A stretch of DNA of 64,000 nt from JAWMQL01 sp033283165. Its GTDB lineage: Bacteria; Pseudomonadota; Gammaproteobacteria; Pseudomonadales; Halieaceae. Location of the stretch: positions 372,001 to 436,000 of the forward strand of contig JAWMQL010000001.1 of NCBI GenBank assembly GCA_033283165.1. Direction: 5' to 3'. Positions 26,391-33,612 of the stretch are shown one piece after another (positions within the stretch are counted from its first letter, which is position 1; every line of letters begins with the position of its first letter). A program made the position numbers and the translations under genes. Below the pieces are notes generated by a model, which did not search any database, was not told the DNA's origin, and was given only the letters and a program-made list of their open reading frames with translations.

Positions 26391-29300
26391 CTACAGCTTG
26401 CCGTAATACCCTTCCTTCAGGGCGTCGTAGAGGTTGGCGGCGGTGTGGGTCTCGCCGTCGTATTCGATCAGTTCGTCACCTTGCGCCTCGAACTCGCTGC
26501 CATCCGCCAGTGTGAAGCGGTAGCGGGTGTTGGCGATGTCCTCGTCCCGTACCAGCACGCCCTGGAATGCCTCCGGATTGAAGCGGAAGGTGGTGCAGCC
26601 TTTCAAGCCCTTCTCGTGGGCGTACAGGTACAGATCCTTGAAGTCGTCATAGGGGATCTCGCTGGGTACATTGACCGTCTTGGAAATGCTGGAATCAATC
26701 CAGGCCTGCGCGGCTGCCTGCATCTCCACGTGCTGCCGGGGGGTGACGTCATCTGCGGTAATGAAATAGTCCGGCAGACGGTGTTCCTTGCTGTTGCTGA
26801 AGGGGGATGCCGCGGGCGATACCAGGTGCCGATAGGCCAGCAGTTCATAGGAGCAGACTTCTACTTTTTCCTTGGACTTGCGTCCCTCGCGGATCACGTT
26901 ACGCGAGTACTGGTGGGCGAAGGTCGGTTCGATGCCATTGCTGGCATTGTTGGCCAGGGACAGGGCGATCGTGCCGGTGGGTGCAACCGATGAATGATGG
27001 CTGAAGCGACAGCCCTCCACGGCCAGCTGCGCCACGAGTTCGGGATCCTCAGCGGCGATCTTCTGCATGTAACGGCTGTAGCGCGCGTGCAGGAATTTGC
27101 CCGGCAGCCTGTCTCCGACCTGGATGCCATCTGCCGCCATCTCCGGGCGCAGGGCCAGCATATCCCCCGTGACTGTGAACTCTTCCTTCATCACCGGCGC
27201 GGGACCTTTTTCCCGCGCCAGGTCCAGCCCGGTACGCCAGCCCGTCAAGGCCAGTTCCCGCGCAACCCGTTCCGTGAAGGCCACCGCTTCGGGGCTGCCG
27301 TATTTGAGGCCGAGCATGGCCAGGGCGGAACCCAGCCCCAGGAAGCCCATGCCGTGACGCCGCTTGTGGCGTATTTCGCGGCGCTGCTCCGCCAATGGCA
27401 GGCCGTCAATTTCCACCACGTTGTCCAGCAGGCGGGTAAATATGGCCACCACCTTGTTGAAGCGCTCCCAGTCAAAACCGGCACTGGGTGAGAAGGGGTG
27501 ATGCACGAAGCGGGTCAGGTTGACGGAGCCGAGCAGACAGGCGCCGTAGGGGGGGAGGGGTTGCTCGCCGCAGTTGTGAGCGTGCAGGCCATTGGCGTCG
27601 AAGCAGTTGATGCCCGGTACCTGGACATCGAACACATCTTCTTCCCCGGCGTCCTCTAGTGCACCAACGGTAGCAGTGAAGCGCTCCCGGTCAAGTTTGC
27701 GCCGGTAGCTTGCCAGGGCATTCGTCAGTCGGCTGTGCTTGTCCGCGTGGCCGAATCCAACCAGGCGCTGGAACTGCGACAGGTTGTCGCCCGAGATGAC
27801 CAGTTCGTGCTGGGCCTGGGTCTGGTAAGACGCGCTGCCTCCGCGGCCATCGGGTAGCTGTCGGACCAACCTTGGCCTTCGATCCTTGTACAGGGTCGAA
27901 TTGATGCCCAGGCGCAGCAACATGCGCTGCACGGCCTCCAGGCAGGGCAGGTCGGACTGCGCCAGGCTAATGCTCACGCCCTTGGACTGGCTGCCCTGCA
28001 CTGAGCCATCGGCGTCGAACAGGCCCCTCAGGAAGCCGCAGTAAAATTCGCTGGAACCCTGCTCCATGGCCTCGGTAATGCGCTTTTGTCCCGGGGACAT
28101 GCCGACTTCCAGGGCCAGGGCCTTAAGTCCTGCGAAACTCATCCGATACTCGGTTCGACCGCTAACCGCTGACCAGCCGCGGAAGTCGGAGCGCCGGCGG
28201 AATTTCTCAGCGGCGGCGAGTGCCCGCGCCATGATCCCATCGACACCATCCCCGGTGCGGGGTCCATTGGCGACGGCCGGATTCCGCCAGACCGACAGCA
28301 CCGCCTTGTCCTGTTTCAATGTGCCGTCGCCCAGTAACAGGCCCAGCAGGTACCCGTCATCGGCATCATAGTCCCCCGGCCAGCGTGCGTGGGATCTGTG
28401 ATTATTCAGCAGTACTTCGTCTCCCGGGGCGAGATCACAAGCAGCAACCCAGTCGCTGTCCAGTCGGTGGCGAGAGTGTCCTGTGACCTTCCGAACCCGG
28501 TGATCGGCGGTTAGCCTCAGACGGTGCCCCTGGCGAGTCTGCAGGGTAAGTACGGGCTTGTGGCCGGTGCGGAAAAAGCCCTGGTCGGTGGATGTGTGTA
28601 CCCGGCCGTCAATTAGCAGTTGCTGTTTATGGCCAGTCATTGAGTGTACCTGACGCGGCCCCGCAGCTGTCTGGACCCAGGTATCTGCGGTAACGCATGG
28701 ATTAGTGGCGCGAATCTCCTCACAGAACCAGTTGTTGTTCATCTCGTTGACACGGTCGATCAGGATGAATCCCGGTTCGGCGAAGTCGTAGGTGGAAGAC
28801 ATGATGTTGTGCCAGATGTGCCGCGCCGGCAGGCGGCGATACACCCGGCAGGCCACCTCGCCCCGTTCGTTGTGCAGGTAGCCGTCATCTGCCGGCCAGC
28901 GACGCCAGACCAGTCCCTCGGGGCCTGCAGCCTCTCTCGCCTGCGCCTCTGTCTCCGCCTTGACCGGGAACACCAGCGGCCAACTGTGGTCCTCCTTTAC
29001 CGCCCGCACGAATTCGTCGGTGATCAACAGGGAGAGGTTGAACTGGCGCAGTCTGCCCGGCTCCCGCTTGGCGCGGATAAAGTCCAGCACGTCCGGGTGG
29101 GAGACGTCGAAGGTCGCCATCTGGGCGCCCCGGCGGCCGCCGGCGGAGGAAACGGTGAGGCAGGTTTTGTCGTAGATGTCCATGAAGGACAGCGGCCCCG
29201 AGGTGCGCGCGCCGGCACCGGCCACGTGGGCGCCCGAGGGCCTCAGGGTGGAGAACTCGTAACCGATGCCGCAGCCCGCCTTGAGGGTCAAACCGGCCTC

Positions 29301-29669
29301 GGTGTTCTTCTCCAGTATTCCCTCCATGGAGTCGGGGATCGTGCCGGATACGGTGCAGTTGATGGTGGAAGTGTCGGCCTTGTAGGCCCCCGCACCCGCG
29401 TTGGAAATGATGCGACCGGCGGGAATAGCGCCATTGCGCAGGGCCCACAGAAACTCCTCATACCAGTGCTTGCGCGCCTGCCCATCGGCCTCCACATCGG
29501 CGACGGCGGATGCCACGCGCTGCAGGGTAGCGTCGATATCCCGGTCCACGGGCTCTCCGGTCTGGTCTCGCAGGCGGTATTTCTGGTCCCAGATATCCAG
29601 CGAGGTCGCTTGCAGGGGCAGGTCATCGAGACCTGATTGCAGGGCGTGAGTGCGTTGTTTCAGCGTCAT
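26391..29669 (-). CDS. nrdJa: Class II (AdoCbl-dependent) ribonucleotide reductase NrdJa, with intein
   Basis: 1092 residues as translated; 717 after removal of a 375-residue intein (residues 325-699). Extein motifs: GSNAG-type SNAGAGAYKADTS, the dATP-free N-terminal ATP-less start, LKAGCGIGYEFSTLRP, and after the intein CGEQPLPPYGACLLGSVNLTRF. The spliced junction recreates NPCGEQP, in which the cysteine is expected to be the thiyl-radical residue. The C-terminal part carries SVAPTGTIALSLANNASNGIEP. It reduces ribonucleotides using adenosylcobalamin, oxygen-independently. NrdR boxes lie just upstream and nrdJb follows directly. Supply of AdoCbl may come from the btuB-cobO-cobQ operon in this window. 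Confidence 0.95.
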   Translation of the reverse strand: MTLKQRTHALQSGLDDLPLQATSLDIWDQKYRLRDQTGEPVDRDIDATLQRVASAVADVEADGQARKHWYEEFLWALRNGAIPAGRIISNAGAGAYKADTSTINCTVSGTIPDSMEGILEKNTEAGLTLKAGCGIGYEFSTLRPSGAHVAGAGARTSGPLSFMDIYDKTCLTVSSAGGRRGAQMATFDVSHPDVLDFIRAKREPGRLRQFNLSLLITDEFVRAVKEDHSWPLVFPVKAETEAQAREAAGPEGLVWRRWPADDGYLHNERGEVACRVYRRLPARHIWHNIMSSTYDFAEPGFILIDRVNEMNNNWFCEEIRATNPCVTADTWVQTAAGPRQVHSMTGHKQQLLIDGRVHTSTDQGFFRTGHKPVLTLQTRQGHRLRLTADHRVRKVTGHSRHRLDSDWVAACDLAPGDEVLLNNHRSHARWPGDYDADDGYLLGLLLGDGTLKQDKAVLSVWRNPAVANGPRTGDGVDGIMARALAAAEKFRRRSDFRGWSAVSGRTEYRMSFAGLKALALEVGMSPGQKRITEAMEQGSSEFYCGFLRGLFDADGSVQGSQSKGVSISLAQSDLPCLEAVQRMLLRLGINSTLYKDRRPRLVRQLPDGRGGSASYQTQAQHELVISGDNLSQFQRLVGFGHADKHSRLTNALASYRRKLDRERFTATVGALEDAGEEDVFDVQVPGINCFDANGLHAHNCGEQPLPPYGACLLGSVNLTRFVHHPFSPSAGFDWERFNKVVAIFTRLLDNVVEIDGLPLAEQRREIRHKRRHGMGFLGLGSALAMLGLKYGSPEAVAFTERVARELALTGWRTGLDLAREKGPAPVMKEEFTVTGDMLALRPEMAADGIQVGDRLPGKFLHARYSRYMQKIAAEDPELVAQLAVEGCRFSHHSSVAPTGTIALSLANNASNGIEPTFAHQYSRNVIREGRKSKEKVEVCSYELLAYRHLVSPAASPFSNSKEHRLPDYFITADDVTPRQHVEMQAAAQAWIDSSISKTVNVPSEIPYDDFKDLYLYAHEKGLKGCTTFRFNPEAFQGVLVRDEDIANTRYRFTLADGSEFEAQGDELIEYDGETHTAANLYDALKEGYYGKL
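27573..28697 (-). mobile_element. Intein with LAGLIDADG homing endonuclease in nrdJa
   Basis: In-frame 375-residue insertion bounded by C (CVTADTWVQT, splicing block A) and HN followed by C of the extein (FDANGLHAHN-C, block G). Block B is LRLTADHRVRKV with its Thr and His; block F is EEDVFDVQVPGINCFDANG. Two homing endonuclease motifs lie between: DGYLLGLLLGDGTL (C) and FLRGLFDADGSVQ (E), both with the catalytic acidic residue kept. Every residue needed for splicing is present, so it should be active. Insertion falls between NP and the presumed active-site cysteine of NrdJa. Confidence 0.94.
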
Positions 29670-29697
29670 CGGGTTCTTTCCTACAGCTCGGTATTAA

Positions 29698-29745
29698 CCA
29701 CTATATATGGTAGCCAGTAAGCCAGAGCGCTTCTCCATATAGTAG
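29698..29745 (-). promoter_or_regulatory. Pair of NrdR boxes upstream of nrdJa
   Basis: Box cores CTATATATGG at 29701-29710 and, inverted, CTATATGGAG (plus strand 29742-29733) match 9/10 and 8/10 of the NrdR core CWATATATWG-like consensus. Their centres are 32 bases apart, three helical turns, as in known NrdR targets. The first box ends 29 nt upstream of the nrdJa start. NrdR represses ribonucleotide reductase genes when dATP is high. Confidence 0.82.
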
Positions 29746-29780
29746 TCGAGTCCGCGCAAATCCGCCTGTTTGTTGATTTG

Positions 29781-29821
29781 CCGCAAGGGAGATGTTATTC
29801 CTGATAACATCTCCCTTGCGG
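29781..29821. repeat. Perfect 18-base inverted repeat, 5-base loop
   Basis: Arms 29781-29798 (starting CCGCAAGGGAGATG) and 29804-29821 are exact reverse complements around TCCTG. No T-run follows on either strand and both flanking genes (nrdJa and the cytochrome gene) point away, so it is not a usual terminator. It could be a dispersed repeat, a strong operator or a cruciform. Confidence 0.7.
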
Positions 29822-29901
29822 ACGGTCAGGTGACTGGAGACACTCGGGTACCGGGCGTGATTTGACATGACTCATAACCACAATTCTGGTTGGGATAAGA
29901 G

Positions 29902-30264
29902 ATGATAAAACGAAGTCTGGTGCTGGTTGCTCTGGTCCTGTTGTCGGCCTGTGGCCGGGAGCAGTCGGGCAACATCGCGAACCGGGAAGTGGTCAGTCGC
30001 ACGCTGCAGCCCGCCGACCCGGCCCTGGCAGAGTTTTACAATCGCAGTTGTCGCAGCTGCCACACGGTCGCCGCTACCGGTGCACCACTTACCGGCGATC
30101 GCGAAGCCTGGGCCGGGCGATTGGAGAAAGGCGTCGACATCCTGTTGGAAAACGTGATAGCCGGATTCGGCGGCATGCCTCCGTTTGGTCTTTGTATGGA
30201 CTGCGACGCGGACCAGTTTGAAGACCTGATCGCCTTTATGGCCGGCATGGAAGTCTCTCCATGA
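29902..30264 (+). CDS. Cytochrome c5-like lipoprotein
   Basis: 120 residues. Lipoprotein signal with lipobox LSAC (C17), then a single class I c-type cytochrome fold: haem motif CRSCH (residues 50-54) and the axial methionine region GGMPPFGLCMDC, where the second cysteine pair is typical of cytochrome c5. Anchored in the periplasm, it would accept electrons from the flavoenzyme encoded immediately downstream, whose start overlaps its stop. First gene of a four-gene run to yigZ. Confidence 0.92.
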   Translation: MIKRSLVLVALVLLSACGREQSGNIANREVVSRTLQPADPALAEFYNRSCRSCHTVAATGAPLTGDREAWAGRLEKGVDILLENVIAGFGGMPPFGLCMDCDADQFEDLIAFMAGMEVSP

Positions 30265-31637
30265 TGTCGCGTCGCGGGCTGCTGTCCACCCTGGTCACCG
30301 CGGCACTCGCCGGTGTGGCGAGCCCCTTGCCCGGCCTTGCCCAGGAGTCCGGTGCGGCGGTTCGACGCAAGTTGCCCTGGCGCAACTGGTCCGGGTCACA
30401 GCGTTGCGTGCCCGACAGCCGCCAGGCACCCGGGTCAGTCGCGGAACTCCAGCAGTTGCTGGCCGACGGCAGCGGCATTGTGCGGCCGGTGGGGGCAGGA
30501 CACTCCTTCACGCCGCTGGTGCCCACCGATGGCACTATCGTCTCGATGGCGCGCCTCAGCGGCTTGATCAGTCACGATCCTGGTCGGTTGCAGGCCACCG
30601 TCTGGGCCGGCTCGCGCCTGGGCGATCTGGGGAAGCCGTTGCAGGATGCGGGGCAGGCCATGATCAACATGCCGGACATTGATGAACAGGCCCTGGCGGG
30701 CTGCCTGGCAACCGCGACTCATGGGACCGGTGCCGGGATCGGTTGTATGTCGACTTTTGTGACGGAACTGGAACTGGCCGATGCCCGCGGTGACCTGGTG
30801 CGCTGCAGTGCCGATCACAACCCGGAACTCTTTCAGGCCGCGCGGGTATCTCTCGGCAGCGTCGGGGTATTGACCCGGGTCACCCTGCAGAATGAAAAAC
30901 CCTACCGCCTGCGCCGCCAGACGCTGTGGCGCGAGTTTGATGAAATGCTGGAACTGGCCGAGGGCATGGCGGATGAGCACCGCAATTTCGAGTTTTTCTA
31001 CATTCCCTTTTCCGGCATGGGCTTTCTCGATACGCACGACTATACCGACGAGCCGGTTGGTTCCACGGAACGACTGGATGGCAATGACGCGACCCACGAC
31101 CTGAAACTGGCCCGGGACTACCTGCAGTGGTCGCCCATGTTGCGGGAGTTGATCCTGGGTAGCTACATGAAGTCCCTGGAAGACGAGTACACGGTGGAGA
31201 GTTCCTGGAAGAATTACGCCAGTGAACGCAACGTGCGATTCAACGAAATGGAATACCATCTTCCCCGGGAATATGGGCTGGTGGCGCTGCGGGAAATTCG
31301 CACGCTGCTGGAGTCGCAGCACCATGAGGTCTTCTTTCCCATCGAGGTGCGCTGGGTGAAAGGCGACGATATCTGGCTCAGTCCCTTCTACCAGCGCGAC
31401 ACCGTCTCCATCGCCGTGCACCGCTACTTCGACGAGGATTACCAGCCCTTCTTTCGCACTATCGAGCCGATTTTGCGCAAGTATCACGGCCGACCCCACT
31501 GGGGTAAGCTCAATACCCTGGGTCGGGAGGAGTTGCGCGCCCTCTATCCGCGCTGGGATGATTTCGTAGCCCTGCGGCGGGAACTGGACCCCCGGGGCCG
31601 GTTTCTCAACCACTACCTGCAAACACTGTTTGCCTAG
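30261..31637 (+). CDS. FAD-dependent aldonolactone-oxidase-type dehydrogenase, Tat-exported
   Basis: 458 residues. N-terminal twin-arginine motif (MSRRGLLSTLV) and a cleavable leader. A VAO-type FAD domain follows with VGAGHSFTPLVPTDGTIV and GTGAGIGCMSTFVTELEL, then a C-terminal D-arabinono-1,4-lactone-oxidase-type domain ending KYHGRPHWGKLNTL and RFLNHYLQTLF. It oxidises a sugar lactone or related polyol in the periplasm and probably passes electrons to the cytochrome encoded just upstream (starts overlap). The histidine that binds FAD covalently in relatives is expected near the GAGHSF segment. Exact substrate unknown. Confidence 0.92.
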   Translation: MMSRRGLLSTLVTAALAGVASPLPGLAQESGAAVRRKLPWRNWSGSQRCVPDSRQAPGSVAELQQLLADGSGIVRPVGAGHSFTPLVPTDGTIVSMARLSGLISHDPGRLQATVWAGSRLGDLGKPLQDAGQAMINMPDIDEQALAGCLATATHGTGAGIGCMSTFVTELELADARGDLVRCSADHNPELFQAARVSLGSVGVLTRVTLQNEKPYRLRRQTLWREFDEMLELAEGMADEHRNFEFFYIPFSGMGFLDTHDYTDEPVGSTERLDGNDATHDLKLARDYLQWSPMLRELILGSYMKSLEDEYTVESSWKNYASERNVRFNEMEYHLPREYGLVALREIRTLLESQHHEVFFPIEVRWVKGDDIWLSPFYQRDTVSIAVHRYFDEDYQPFFRTIEPILRKYHGRPHWGKLNTLGREELRALYPRWDDFVALRRELDPRGRFLNHYLQTLFA

Positions 31638-31652
31638 CGGGAGATTCGAACC

Positions 31653-32924
31653 ATGAAGCGCCGATCCCTGATACTGGGTAGCCTGGCCGGCGCTGCTGGC
31701 CTGGGCGCATTGTTACGCCCCCGCGACCGCGGGGAGGATCACAGCCCTTATTTTCGTGCCCTCAGCGAAGCCCTCGACCGTGCCGGACGGTCCGGCCCGA
31801 CCCTGATGATTGACCGTGAGCGCCTGCGCGCCAATATCGCCACTGTCAAGGGGCACCTGGATGATCGTTTCGATTACCGTATTGTGGTCAAGTCACTGCC
31901 CTCGGTGCCACTGCTCGAGGAGATCATGGCGCTGTCCGGCTCGCGGCGGCTGATGCTGTTCCACCAGCCCTTTATCAATGCGGTGGCAAGTCACTTTCCC
32001 GCCGCGGACGTGCTGCTTGGAAAGCCCATGCCGGTGGCCGCGGCGGCCAATTTCTACCGCGAGTACAGTGCTGGCCACTTCAACCCGCAGCGACAGTTGC
32101 GCTGGCTGCTGGATACTCCCCAGCGGGTGGTTCAGTACGCGCAACTGGCGGAGCAGCTGAATCAGGACATGCTGGCCTGCATCGAGCTTGATGTGGGTCT
32201 GCACCGCGGCGGGGTGACCAGGGATGCCGACCTGGTGGAGATGTTGCGCCTGATGCGGGAATCCGGGCGGATACAGTTCTGTGGATTCATGGGCTATGAG
32301 CCGCACGTGGTCAAGGTGCCGGGTGATCCCCTTAAGTACCGTGACCTGGCGATGGCCGAGTACCGGCATTACCTCGCGACCGCCCGCGGCTACCTGGGCG
32401 AGGCGTGGCCTGCGGATGCGGTGCTGAATGCCGGCGGCAGTCCCACCTACCAGCTGTACGACAGCGGCGAGTTTCCCTGCAATGAACTGGCGGCGGGATC
32501 CTGCCTGGTAAAGCCCAGCGACTTCGACCTCCCCAGCCTGGCGGATCACCAGGTCGCGAGTTTTATCGCCACCCCGGTGTTGAAAAGCCTTGATTCCCTG
32601 ACGATTCCGGGCATCAACCTGGGACCCCTGCAACGTCTTTGGGACCCTAACCGGGCCCGCACTTTCTTCACTTACGGCGGCTACTGGAAGGCCCGCCCGG
32701 AATCGCCCCGCGGTCTGTCGAATAACGGCCTGTTCGGTCGCTCCACCAACCAGGAGATGCTCAATGGTTCGCACAGTATTCACCTGCAGCCCGATGACTG
32801 GGTGTTCCTGCGACCCACGCAGAGCGAGTTCGTGTTCCTGCAATTTGGCGATATCGCGGTCTACGAGAATGGCGAGATCGGTGACTACTGGCCTGTATTC
32901 CACGAGGGCCGGGCGAGCACCTGA
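31653..32924 (+). CDS. Fold-III PLP enzyme (alanine-racemase N-domain / DSD1 type), Tat-exported
   Basis: 423 residues. Begins MKRRSLILGSLAGAAGLGALL, a Tat leader, then the TIM-barrel PLP domain with K80 in FDYRIVVKSLPSVPLL as the PLP lysine. Further landmarks are ELDVGLHRGGV, GFMGYEPHV and LNAGGSPTYQLYD, all in the D-threonine aldolase/D-serine dehydratase-like group; a C-terminal D-serine-dehydratase-like metal-binding domain ends the protein. Export of a folded PLP protein to the periplasm is uncommon. It follows the flavoenzyme by 15 nt, so the two may act on the same D-amino acid or aldol substrate. Confidence 0.9.
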   Translation: MKRRSLILGSLAGAAGLGALLRPRDRGEDHSPYFRALSEALDRAGRSGPTLMIDRERLRANIATVKGHLDDRFDYRIVVKSLPSVPLLEEIMALSGSRRLMLFHQPFINAVASHFPAADVLLGKPMPVAAAANFYREYSAGHFNPQRQLRWLLDTPQRVVQYAQLAEQLNQDMLACIELDVGLHRGGVTRDADLVEMLRLMRESGRIQFCGFMGYEPHVVKVPGDPLKYRDLAMAEYRHYLATARGYLGEAWPADAVLNAGGSPTYQLYDSGEFPCNELAAGSCLVKPSDFDLPSLADHQVASFIATPVLKSLDSLTIPGINLGPLQRLWDPNRARTFFTYGGYWKARPESPRGLSNNGLFGRSTNQEMLNGSHSIHLQPDDWVFLRPTQSEFVFLQFGDIAVYENGEIGDYWPVFHEGRAST

Positions 32925-32927
32925 GCC

Positions 32928-33539
32928 ATGTCCTGGTATGTGCCCGCAGCGGAGTTCGAATCCGAGTACACGGTGAAAAAGAGCCGCTTCATCGCCCGGG
33001 TCGTGCCCGTGTCCGACCGCGCGGCGGTCAACACGGCGGTGGCGCGGGCCCGCAGGGATTACCCGGACGCTCGTCATCACTGCTGGGCCTATTTACTCGG
33101 CGATCCCAGGGACGCTGCCAATGCCGGTATGTCGGATGACGGCGAACCCGCCGGTACCGCGGGTCGGCCCATCCTGAATGTGTTGCAGCACGGCCGGTTC
33201 GGCGACGTGCTGGTCGTGGTAAGCCGTTACTTCGGGGGAATCAAGCTGGGTGCGGGCGGCCTGGTGCGCGCCTATGGCACTGCGACACAGCAGGCCCTCG
33301 ACGGCGCGCCCGCGACAGAGCGTGTAGACCGGTTAAGCTGCCGCCTGTTGTCGGACTTTTCCTGCGAACAGGGGCTGCGCCATACGCTGCAGGGGCTGGG
33401 TGGTGAGGTGTGCAGAGTCCAGTACACCGAGCAGGTCAGTATGGAGGTCAGCTTACCGCGGGATAAACTGCCGGATCTGACCGCCTACTGCGCGGCCCAT
33501 CACATTCAACTCACCAAATTTCGGGGACAGTTTACTTAA
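32928..33539 (+). CDS. yigZ: YigZ/IMPACT family protein
   Basis: 203 residues. The N-terminal UPF0029 domain is clear: EYTVKKSRFIARVVPVSD, DARHHCWAYLLGD, DDGEPAGTAGRPILNVLQ and VVVSRYFGGIKLGAGGLVRAY. A C-terminal DUF1949-like domain follows. Function is unknown; the eukaryotic homologue IMPACT modulates translation. The last residues, KFRGQFT and the stop, are encoded by the left arm of the REP-like element at 33517-33601, so the native C-terminus has been replaced. Starts 3 nt after the PLP-enzyme stop. Confidence 0.92.
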   Translation: MSWYVPAAEFESEYTVKKSRFIARVVPVSDRAAVNTAVARARRDYPDARHHCWAYLLGDPRDAANAGMSDDGEPAGTAGRPILNVLQHGRFGDVLVVVSRYFGGIKLGAGGLVRAYGTATQQALDGAPATERVDRLSCRLLSDFSCEQGLRHTLQGLGGEVCRVQYTEQVSMEVSLPRDKLPDLTAYCAAHHIQLTKFRGQFT

Positions 33540-33601
33540 TTCCCCTCTGTGACGTGCCACAGGCCAGTGGGTGCGGAATTAAGTAAACTGTCCCCGAAAT
33601 T
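33517..33601. repeat. REP-like inverted repeat, copy 1
   Basis: Two 27-base arms (33517-33543 and 33575-33601) are exact reverse complements around a 31-base loop; the arm contains TTTCGGGGACAGTTTACTT. The same sequence, with TTTACTT changed to TTCACTT, forms copy 2 at 44619-44677. This is a sequence class widely dispersed in proteobacterial genomes, associated with RAYT transposases. It supplies the final codons and stop of yigZ and may also act as an RNA hairpin at the 3' end. Confidence 0.9.
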
Positions 33602-33612
33602 GTTGTCGGACT

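Noticed and set aside
29781..29821. Intrinsic terminator
   Set aside because: No T-run on either strand, and both neighbouring genes are transcribed away from it.
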